Origin: S015-6 sp964384945
Lineage (GTDB): Bacteria > Desulfobacterota > DSWW01
Length of the DNA stretch: 5,130 nucleotides
Assembly (NCBI GenBank): GCA_964384945.1
Contig: CAYLMK010000059.1
Span: 1 to 5,130 of the forward strand
Direction of reading: 5' to 3'
Shown here: piece by piece, positions 1 through 5,130 of the stretch
How positions within the stretch are numbered: the first letter of the stretch is position 1
How the letters are laid out: each line of letters opens with the position of its first letter
Translations under genes and position numbers: made by a program
Notes under the pieces: model-generated
Told to the model about the DNA's origin: nothing
The model's database searches: none
Seen by the model: the letters and a program-made list of their open reading frames with translations, nothing else

Positions 1-2
1 TC

Positions 3-416
3 GGGACCGACTATCCCACTCCGGACGGGACCTGCATCCGGGATTACATCCACGTAGACGATATCGCCCGGGCTCACTGCCTGGCCATGGAACACCTCAT
101 GGACCGAGGGGAATCCCGGGTGTACAACTGCGGGTACGGCCATGGGTACTCGGTGCGGGAGGTGGTGGACGCCGTTAGACGCGTCACTACCGAGGAAATG
201 GCGATCGAGGAGAGTGGGCGGCGCCCCGGCGACCCTCCCGCGCTTGTCTCCGACAGTGCCCGGATCCGCAGAGAACTGGGGTGGGTGCCCCAACACGACG
301 ACCTGGTGTTCATCGTGAGCACGGCGTGGGAGTGGGAGAGACGCCTGGGGGGCGGGAACCTGCCCCGCACGATCCGACCACGGCCGGAGGGTGGCGATGG
401 CTTGCGGCCCACGTAG
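3..416 (+). CDS. galE: UDP-glucose 4-epimerase, C-terminal part (5' end outside window)
   Basis: GalE interconverts UDP-glucose and UDP-galactose (often also the N-acetylated pair) in the cytoplasm using bound NAD, and so feeds sugar-nucleotide precursors to polysaccharide assembly. Only the last 137 codons are present. The fragment opens with the family's substrate-side signature YPTPDGTCIRDYIHVDDIARAH (fragment residues 4-25), followed by VYNCGYGHGYSVREVVDAV (about 40-58), RRPGDPPALVSDSARIRRELGW (about 75-96) and a closing TAWEWERRL, all typical of GalE rather than of dTDP-glucose dehydratases or GDP-mannose epimerases. The Rossmann glycine motif and the catalytic Ser/Tyr-x3-Lys lie upstream of the window. 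After the usual end there is an extra Arg/Gly/Pro-rich tail of about 24 residues, which overlaps the start of the flippase gene by 20 bases and points to co-translation. The substrate pair (Glc/Gal or GlcNAc/GalNAc) cannot be decided from this part. Confidence 0.93.
   Translation, partial: GTDYPTPDGTCIRDYIHVDDIARAHCLAMEHLMDRGESRVYNCGYGHGYSVREVVDAVRRVTTEEMAIEESGRRPGDPPALVSDSARIRRELGWVPQHDDLVFIVSTAWEWERRLGGGNLPRTIRPRPEGGDGLRPT
386..390 (+). promoter_or_regulatory. Shine-Dalgarno site for the flippase gene
   Basis: GGAGG sits six bases before ATG 397, inside the galE coding sequence. This spacing favours ATG 397 over the upstream in-frame GTG 391, which directly abuts GGAGG, and over GTG 430, which has only a G-rich run before it. 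Confidence 0.6.
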
Positions 417-1815
417 CCTCGGGGGCGGCGTGGCCAAGACCTTCCCGGTGATTGGCGCACTCGGCGTTCCTGGCTTCAAGGCGGGGGTGAACTGGATCTC
501 CCTTCTTTGGACGACCAGCGTCCTGGCGGGCCTGATCTCCTTCCTCACGCAGATGATCCTCGCGCGGTGTCTCTCCGTGAGCGATTATGGGGCCCTGTCC
601 GCCGCGTACAGACTGTTGTCGGTGCTGGCCCCCGTTGCCGGTTTCGGGGTGGGCGCCTACTGGCTGAGGCTCTTCGGCAAGGAGGGTTTCATGGCCCAAA
701 GATGGATCAAGCCGTCTTTGGGCCTCGTCCTGATGACGAGCACGGGATGTGTCGGCTTTGTGTTGGGGCTGGGCTTGCTTCTGGATTCCGGTGGGGATGC
801 GGAGCGGTTGGTGCTCTTGCTGTCCCCCGTTGTCGTGTTCTGGGCGGCGTCGGAGTTGGGAAAGGCCAGACTCCAACTCGAAGGTCGATACCGTGCCCTT
901 TCGATGCTGGATGCCTCCTTCGTCCTCGGCTGCTTTCTGGTAGCCTGGATTGCCTGGTTGACTTCGGGTGGCGTCGCTCTTGTAGCTGCCGGTTATTCGT
1001 CGGCCGCCCTAATTCTGGGTGCTGTCCACGTTGGGATGCTCGTCCCCATGGCAACCGGGAGGTTCGATCTGGCCGGCCACAGGCCGCACGGAACCGCGCC
1101 GATCGAATCCAGGGTCCGTGTGCGGGATTGCCTCCGGGTTGCGGCCAATGCGTGGCCCTTTGCCCTGGCCGGCATCCTCTATCTCACGCACTACCAGGTG
1201 GGAGTCGTTCTGGTGGAACGTATCCAAGGCACGGAGCCGGCGGGCATCTACAACGTGGCGGTCACGATCATGGGGGCGGTCTATCTGTTGCCGGCTGCGA
1301 TCTACGGGAAGTTCCTGATGCCCAAGATCCAACGCTGGGCCGAGCACGACCGGGAACGGTTCATCCGGGTCTACAAGTTCGGCAACGGGGTCATGCTGCT
1401 GCTTGGGGGCGTTCTCATGCTCGGGGTCGCTTTGAGTTCCATCACGATCATCCCATGGTTCTTCGGCGATCGCTATACCGAATCAGGCCGCGTGCTGCTC
1501 CTGATGGCCTTGTGTGTGCCCGTCCGCTTTTTGGCCAACAACGTGGCCAGCATACTCGCCACAGGCAAGCACATGAAGAGGAAGAATCGTTGCGACGGGA
1601 TCGGTGCGCTGATGAGCATCTTGCTGAACCTGCTTCTGATACCAGGGCTCGGCATCTATGGCGCCGCCGTGTCCACTTTGCTCACCGAGTCGGCCCTGGT
1701 GCTCATGTTCCTGTACACAGCCCGAAAACACGTCCTGGGCCAGGAGGCCTTGAGGGGTTGGAATATCCGGGTTAGCAGCCTTGAGGGACACGAGCACAAT
1801 CCCCGGAGCCCATGA
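397..1815 (+). CDS. Wzx-like polysaccharide repeat-unit flippase (oligosaccharide transporter)
   Basis: This is a 472-residue, very hydrophobic inner-membrane protein with about 12 to 14 predicted spans, the usual size of PST/MOP-superfamily flippases that move undecaprenyl-diphosphate-linked oligosaccharides to the periplasmic face. Family landmarks in order are: ILARCLSVSDYGALSAAYR near residues 53-71 (the first-helix 'R-L-x-x-x-x-Y-G' pattern), ERIQGTEPAGIYNVAVTI near 274-291 (start of the second repeat half), PWFFGDRYTESGRVLLLM near 353-370, and NLLLIPGLGIYGAAVSTLLTE near 411-431. The last is the characteristic N-x-x-L-I-P-x-x-G-x-x-G-A-A pattern. The C-terminus ends in a short polar tail. 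ATG 397 was chosen for its GGAGG; GTG 430 would remove 11 residues ahead of the first span and remains possible. The gene overlaps galE by 20 bases. A peptidoglycan-precursor (MurJ-type) role is less likely given the glycosyltransferase context. The transported sugar unit is unknown. Confidence 0.87.
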   Translation: MACGPRSLGGGVAKTFPVIGALGVPGFKAGVNWISLLWTTSVLAGLISFLTQMILARCLSVSDYGALSAAYRLLSVLAPVAGFGVGAYWLRLFGKEGFMAQRWIKPSLGLVLMTSTGCVGFVLGLGLLLDSGGDAERLVLLLSPVVVFWAASELGKARLQLEGRYRALSMLDASFVLGCFLVAWIAWLTSGGVALVAAGYSSAALILGAVHVGMLVPMATGRFDLAGHRPHGTAPIESRVRVRDCLRVAANAWPFALAGILYLTHYQVGVVLVERIQGTEPAGIYNVAVTIMGAVYLLPAAIYGKFLMPKIQRWAEHDRERFIRVYKFGNGVMLLLGGVLMLGVALSSITIIPWFFGDRYTESGRVLLLMALCVPVRFLANNVASILATGKHMKRKNRCDGIGALMSILLNLLLIPGLGIYGAAVSTLLTESALVLMFLYTARKHVLGQEALRGWNIRVSSLEGHEHNPRSP

Positions 1816-1817
1816 GC

Positions 1818-1826
1818 CTTATAAGC
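1818..1826 (+). repeat. CTTATAAGC repeat, copy 1
   Basis: The first of two identical 9-base copies in the gap between the flippase and GT2 genes. It contains the perfect 8-base palindrome CTTATAAG at 1818-1825, begins three bases after the flippase stop codon, and is A+T-rich against G+C-rich surroundings. Whether it is functional is unknown. Confidence 0.4.
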
Positions 1827-1930
1827 CATCTGGTGGCCTTCTGTTTGCCGCCGTGTGCGAATCCAGATGCTGATGGATTCTGGGGATTTCTTGCTGGAAG
1901 GCCCGATTATCAGTGACGCTCGTAAGGAAG

Positions 1931-1939
1931 CTTATAAGC
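1931..1939 (+). repeat. CTTATAAGC repeat, copy 2
   Basis: The second identical copy, 113 bases downstream of the first and 49 bases before the GT2 start codon. With the preceding G it forms a 10-base perfect palindrome, GCTTATAAGC (1930-1939). It could be a paired binding site, an A+T-rich promoter element, or chance. I saw no well-spaced -35 partner. Confidence 0.4.
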
Positions 1940-1974
1940 AAAGCGGATGCAAGGAGGTCGCGAGGCAAAGACGT

Positions 1975-1980
1975 GGAGGG
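1975..1980 (+). promoter_or_regulatory. Shine-Dalgarno site for the GT2 gene
   Basis: GGAGGG lies seven bases before ATG 1988 and sets this start. A stronger-looking AAGGAGGT at 1951-1958 lies too far upstream to serve ATG 1988 and has no start codon at proper spacing. Confidence 0.65.
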
Positions 1981-1987
1981 CAACTGA

Positions 1988-2866
1988 ATGCTGGTCACAA
2001 TCGGGATTTCCTTTTACAACACCGAGACGACGCTTGCGGAGGCCATCCGCTCGGTGTTCGCTCAGACCTTCGAAGATTGGGAGCTTCTTCTGGTGGACGA
2101 CGGGTCCACCGACCGTTCATTGGATATCGCCCGCTCGGTGCAGATTTCAAAGGTCAGGGTGATCGCCGACGGGATGAACAGAGGGATTCCCGTCCGGTTG
2201 AACCAGATCAACCAGGAGGCCAAGGGGAAGTACATTGCCCGAATGGACGGGGATGACATGATGTGCCCGCAGCGCATCGAGCGCCAAGTAGAGTTCCTCG
2301 AGGAGCATCTCGATGTGGATCTGGTGGACACGGGGGTTTACTCCATCGACCACTCCGGGCAGCCCAAAGGCAAAAGAGGAGTTGCCCCACTCGATCCTGC
2401 ACCACTAACATTTCTAAAAGGACACGGCCTGATTCAACCCGCGCTCTTGGGGCGATCCGAGTGGTTCCGAAGAAACCCGTACGATGTCCATTTCCGGCGT
2501 GCGGAAGATCATGAATTGTGGTGCCGTGTGTTGGGAAAGGCGGTCTTCGCCAGGATGAAAGAACCCCTATTCTTCTACCGAGAAAGCGATAGAAGGAGCC
2601 CGTCCTCGTACTTTGCCAGTCTCTATTACGAACGCAAGGCGTTGCGAAGACACGGCCCCCGCCTGGTGGGGTATGGGTTGACACAAAGGTTGATTCTTCG
2701 ATCTTACCTCAAAAGCATCATCTACTGGGTGATGTGGATCTCAGGGACTAGGAAGTTCCTGATTCGCAAAAGGAACGTGCCGCTGAGTGAGGAGGAGAGA
2801 CGGTCCGTCACCGCCGTCATCGAGAGGATCCGCAAGACGCCCGTACCGGGCATGGTCGTGAAGTGA
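1988..2866 (+). CDS. Family 2 glycosyltransferase (GT-A fold)
   Basis: This 292-residue protein probably adds one sugar from a nucleotide-sugar donor to the lipid-linked repeat unit at the cytoplasmic face of the inner membrane. The N-terminal half is a standard GT-A domain: VTIGISFYNTETTLAEAIRS (3-22), nucleotide-binding LLLVDDGSTD (33-42, Asp37/Asp38), and the metal-binding DxD motif in ARMDGDDMM (84-92, Asp87/Asp89). RRAEDHELWCRVL (170-182) matches the ED-x-x-x-W acceptor/base motif, with Asp174 the likely catalytic base. Residues about 236-260 form an aromatic, hydrophobic and then very basic stretch (YLKSIIYWVMWISG...RKFLIRKR) that may hold the protein on the membrane; I see no multi-span domain. 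The length fits small GT2 enzymes of O-antigen and capsule clusters. The gene is set apart by gaps on both sides, unlike the tight junctions elsewhere in the window. Donor sugar and linkage cannot be read from the sequence. Confidence 0.9.
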   Translation: MLVTIGISFYNTETTLAEAIRSVFAQTFEDWELLLVDDGSTDRSLDIARSVQISKVRVIADGMNRGIPVRLNQINQEAKGKYIARMDGDDMMCPQRIERQVEFLEEHLDVDLVDTGVYSIDHSGQPKGKRGVAPLDPAPLTFLKGHGLIQPALLGRSEWFRRNPYDVHFRRAEDHELWCRVLGKAVFARMKEPLFFYRESDRRSPSSYFASLYYERKALRRHGPRLVGYGLTQRLILRSYLKSIIYWVMWISGTRKFLIRKRNVPLSEEERRSVTAVIERIRKTPVPGMVVK

Positions 2867-2987
2867 TGGCGCCCGGGAGAAGACAAGTCCGAATCCCGCT
2901 ACAGGGGCAGCCCGGCCGTTCACTTGCAGAAGCGGGTCGTTGATTGTCGTGCAAGATGCTTTTTCAGGGCTACGCCTCCCAAGCCAT

Positions 2988-4265
2988 ATGCGAGGGCTTT
3001 CCGCAGCCGGCTTGAACGCCCAGCTTCTAGGCCTCCCGAACAGTATCAGCGAAAAGAGGTGGATATGGCCTGGAATGATACTTGTCGCGTGTATGCTGGC
3101 GCTTCCCATGTACTTCTTCCCATCGGGAGGGTATCAAGTCGCGGACATACCTCTTGGGATCATGGTATTGATCGCCCTTTGGCAAGGTTCTGAACGACGG
3201 TTCTTCAGCAGGCGTTTCCTGTGGTCACTACCGTTCATCGCATGGGTTGTATCGGTCAACTCCTTTCACTATGTGTCAAGAGGCGACATCTGGAACATCA
3301 AAGGCACAGCCGTAATGATTTATGGACCGATGCTGTCCTTTTCTTTCGCCATAGTGTTATTTGTTCTGCTAAGGAAGGGAGAATTGAAGTATGCATACTT
3401 CGGTCTATTGGCCTCCGTTCTGGGGTGTTTCGTTGCAAAAGGATACAGCGAGAGCGGCAGGGCAGCCCTGTCTTTCAACGATCCCAATCAGTTGGGGTAT
3501 TTCGCTGCGATTCTGGTAGGATGCGTGTTGATCCTGAGGAGTTCGCGAGAGACGTTGGGGAAGAGGTCAGCGTGGTATGAGTTCACGGAATACGGCGTGA
3601 TCCTGATGGCTCATGTTCTTCTGGCGTTGTCACTCTCGCGCTCCGCCATGGCCGCTTTTGTATTTCTCGACATGTGTTTGCTCAGGCATGCACTGAAAAA
3701 CTTCAGGGGTATCATCGGATTTGGGGTGGCAGCGGCGTTCGCTGTGAGCTATCTCGTGTGGATCAACCCGGACTTCATCCAAAAGAGACTCGCCGCCCGA
3801 CCCGAGCATTTTCACAAAGACGGGGTCTTGCACAATCTGGAAATGAGAATCACGAAACCGTTGGAGTTCATGACCGACTGGGAAATCGTGACGGGGACAG
3901 GGGCGGGCATTCAATTCCAGCGCGACATGGGTGCCTTTGGGACCAAGCAGGAAGGCATGATTGAAGTGCACAACATGATCGTGGATGTGTTCAGGGCATA
4001 CGGTGTCATAGGAGTCTTTCTCTTTTTGCCCTGGATTCTGAAGATGATCTGGGACGCTCGGAGGGTCAACAGCGGGGTTTGGGTGTGGGCGGCGATGCTC
4101 GCGTACAACATGGGGAACAATGGGATTCGGTTTCGTGCCCTCTGGATACTGATCGGTTTGATCCTGGCCGTGGCGGAACTGCAGCGCAGGAGCGCTCCCC
4201 CTGTGGAAGGATCGACAGGCGCTTTGGCCTCGCAGGGCCCGGGCGCAGGCCCTTCCATTTCGTGA
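2988..4265 (+). CDS. O-antigen polymerase/ligase family membrane protein (Wzy-like)
   Basis: This 425-residue protein has about 11 to 12 hydrophobic spans and one large periplasmic-type loop at about 258-334, the topology of the Wzy/WaaL (Wzy_C) family. These enzymes polymerise undecaprenyl-diphosphate-linked repeats or transfer glycan to lipid A core. Family marks are FNDPNQLGYF (163-172), LSRSAMAAF (216-224, Arg218), GTGAG (303-307), and EVHNMIVDVFRAYGVIG (326-342), whose His328 corresponds to the loop histidine conserved in this family. The tail from about 395 is Pro/Gly/Ser-rich and probably cytoplasmic. The start is uncertain: the frame is open back to 2862, with TTG 2940 (441 residues), GTG 2949 and ATG 2988 available, none with a good Shine-Dalgarno site. 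ATG 2988 was chosen by codon type, and the first span begins about 27 residues later. Position next to a flippase favours polymerase over ligase. Its base composition is the most A+T-rich of the window, common for wzy genes. Confidence 0.85.
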   Translation: MRGLSAAGLNAQLLGLPNSISEKRWIWPGMILVACMLALPMYFFPSGGYQVADIPLGIMVLIALWQGSERRFFSRRFLWSLPFIAWVVSVNSFHYVSRGDIWNIKGTAVMIYGPMLSFSFAIVLFVLLRKGELKYAYFGLLASVLGCFVAKGYSESGRAALSFNDPNQLGYFAAILVGCVLILRSSRETLGKRSAWYEFTEYGVILMAHVLLALSLSRSAMAAFVFLDMCLLRHALKNFRGIIGFGVAAAFAVSYLVWINPDFIQKRLAARPEHFHKDGVLHNLEMRITKPLEFMTDWEIVTGTGAGIQFQRDMGAFGTKQEGMIEVHNMIVDVFRAYGVIGVFLFLPWILKMIWDARRVNSGVWVWAAMLAYNMGNNGIRFRALWILIGLILAVAELQRRSAPPVEGSTGALASQGPGAGPSIS

Positions 4266-4267
4266 GG
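4263..4267 (+). promoter_or_regulatory. Shine-Dalgarno-like site for the GT4 gene, overlapping the previous stop
   Basis: TGAGG contains the TGA stop of the Wzy-like gene and lies seven bases before GTG 4275 and four before GTG 4272. The spacing favours 4275 and suggests translational coupling between the two genes. Confidence 0.45.
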
Positions 4268-4274
4268 CGCCGTG

Positions 4275-5130
4275 GTGGGGAATCACGAAAGAAACCTGGT
4301 TCACGTGACCACGATCCCTGAAACCCTGATCTTTCTGCAGGGTCAGATCTCGTTCATGAAAGAGAGGGGCTTTGCGGTCCACGTGGTGTCCTCGCCAGGT
4401 CCCATGCTGGAGAAGGTCGGTCGTCGGGAGGGGGTCCCTGTTCACGGCGTTTCCATGGAGCGCCGAATCAGCCCGGTCGCCGATGTCCGCTCGATCTGCA
4501 CGCTCTTCTTCCTCTTTCGGAAGCTGAAAGCCACCCTCGTGCACGCGCACACCCCCAAGGGAGGCCTGCTGGGCGTGGTGGCCGGTCGGATGACCGGCGC
4601 AAAGACTGTGGTGTACACCCTGCATGGCCTGCGGTACGCCACGGCCGAGGGGTGGAGAAGGAAGTTACTCCAGGGGGCTGAGGCCATGACGTGCGGTTTG
4701 GCCGACCGGGTCTTCGCGGTGAGTCTGGCCAACCAAAGGCAGGCAGTCGCTGATGGCGTCTGTTCGAAAGACAAGATTCGGCTGCTGGGCCGGGGAAGCT
4801 GCAACGGCGTTGATTCCCGGGAGCGATTCAATCCCGAGCGGCTGGGAAGGAATCTGCGCGGGGAAACGAGAAGGCGGTTCGGGATACCCGATTCAGCGGT
4901 CGTCCTGGGTTATGTGGGGCGCATCGTTCGGGACAAAGGGATCACGGAGTTGTCCGATGCGTGGGGCAGCCTCAGGGATCGGTACCCGGAAATCCATTTG
5001 CTCATGGTGGGGTCCATCGAGGAACAGGACCCGGTTCCGGGCCCTGTCATGGCGCGCCTGACCGCAGACGAGCGAGTGCGGTTGGTCGGCTGGGCGGATG
5101 ACCCGGTGCCTTTCTACGCGGCAATGGATG
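4275..5130 (+). CDS. Family 4 glycosyltransferase (GT-B fold), 3' end outside window
   Basis: The open frame continues to the window edge: 285 codons of what is usually a protein of about 370 to 400 residues. It is probably a retaining glycosyltransferase adding a sugar to a lipid-linked intermediate in the cytoplasm. The N-terminal domain shows LVHVTTIPETLIFLQGQISFM (8-28), VHVVSSPGPMLE (35-46), GVPVHGVSMERRISP (53-67), VHAHTPKGGLLG (89-100) and YTLHGLRY (114-121). The interdomain region has LLGRGSCNGVD...RFNPERL (170-190). The C-terminal domain starts with VVLGYVGRIVRDKG (209-222), where Arg216 and Lys221 are at the donor-phosphate positions of GT4 enzymes, then HLLMVG (241-246) and VRLVGWADDPVPFYAAMD (268-285). 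The E-x7-E motif would come just after the edge. The pattern recalls CapM/PglA-like enzymes acting early in repeat-unit assembly; exact specificity is not readable. The start is GTG 4275 or GTG 4272, 6 to 9 bases after the preceding stop and in the same frame. Confidence 0.9.
   Translation, partial: MGNHERNLVHVTTIPETLIFLQGQISFMKERGFAVHVVSSPGPMLEKVGRREGVPVHGVSMERRISPVADVRSICTLFFLFRKLKATLVHAHTPKGGLLGVVAGRMTGAKTVVYTLHGLRYATAEGWRRKLLQGAEAMTCGLADRVFAVSLANQRQAVADGVCSKDKIRLLGRGSCNGVDSRERFNPERLGRNLRGETRRRFGIPDSAVVLGYVGRIVRDKGITELSDAWGSLRDRYPEIHLLMVGSIEEQDPVPGPVMARLTADERVRLVGWADDPVPFYAAMD

Noticed and set aside
507..1775. 422-codon open frame on the + strand overlapping the flippase gene
   Set aside because: It is rich in Arg/Gly/Pro with no recognisable motif and lies wholly inside the well-supported flippase frame. 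Long spurious frames are common in G+C-rich DNA.
1860..1888. Imperfect inverted repeat AATCCAGA / TCTGGGGATT in the gap after the flippase
   Set aside because: The stem is short with a two-base bulge and an 11-base loop, and no T-run follows, so it does not support a terminator or riboswitch.
1816..1987. Search for a promoter in the flippase-GT2 gap
   Set aside because: TATAAG-like words exist in the palindromes, but no -35 hexamer lies at 16 to 18 base spacing, so a sigma-70-type promoter is not supported from sequence alone.
1855..2256. Open frame beginning in the flippase-GT2 gap (MRIQMLMDSGDFLLEGP...)
   Set aside because: The first 40 or so codons look mildly coding-like and could be a gene remnant, but I recognise no family, there is no clear ribosome site, and after about 1988 it is a shadow of the GT2 gene.
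3065..3193. ATG 3065 with a well-placed AGAGG (3055-3059) in a different frame from the Wzy-like gene
   Set aside because: Its short product is not hydrophobic and has no motif, while the Wzy-like frame encodes the expected membrane span here. I see no need for a frameshift.
3630..4625. 331-codon antisense open frame opposite the Wzy-like and GT4 genes
   Set aside because: The product is His/Pro/Arg-rich, shows no domain pattern, and spans two convincing genes on the other strand. It is best explained as a codon-bias shadow.

Overview
The window is one stretch of a surface-polysaccharide (O-antigen, capsule or exopolysaccharide type) biosynthesis cluster. Five genes all read on the + strand and two are cut by the window edges. 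Base composition is moderately to highly G+C-rich: single 60-base lines range from about 73% G+C at 361-420 to about 43% at 3301-3360. The Wzx/Wzy-type gene set suggests a bacterium that exports polymer by the Wzy-dependent route, most likely with a Gram-negative envelope. I cannot assign a genus; the GalE and GT4 sequences resemble, from memory, those of deltaproteobacterial or related environmental lineages, which is only an impression.

Layout: (1) 3-416, the C-terminal 137 residues of a UDP-glucose 4-epimerase (GalE), start missing. (2) 397-1815, a multi-membrane-span Wzx-like flippase whose start overlaps the galE end by 20 bases. (3) 1816-1987, a 172-base gap with two copies of the palindromic word CTTATAAG and an orphan Shine-Dalgarno-like AAGGAGGT. 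(4) 1988-2866, a family 2 (GT-A) glycosyltransferase. (5) 2867-2987, a second gap of uncertain extent, because the start of the next gene is ambiguous. (6) 2988-4265, a Wzy/WaaL-type O-antigen polymerase or ligase, the most A+T-rich gene here. (7) 4275-5130, a family 4 (GT-B) glycosyltransferase that runs off the right edge.

How they would work together (inference from the families): GalE supplies UDP-galactose or the UDP-GalNAc type of sugar nucleotide. The GT4 and GT2 enzymes add sugars to an undecaprenyl-diphosphate-linked repeat unit on the cytoplasmic face. The flippase moves the unit across the inner membrane, and the Wzy-like protein polymerises it (or ligates the glycan) on the periplasmic face. 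An initiating phosphoglycosyltransferase, a chain-length regulator and export genes are not in the window and would be expected beyond its edges. No tRNA, rRNA, CRISPR array, insertion sequence or clear terminator was seen. I found no evidence of a new kind of system; the notable points are the mosaic composition, the two gaps around the GT2 gene, and the unusual gene junctions.
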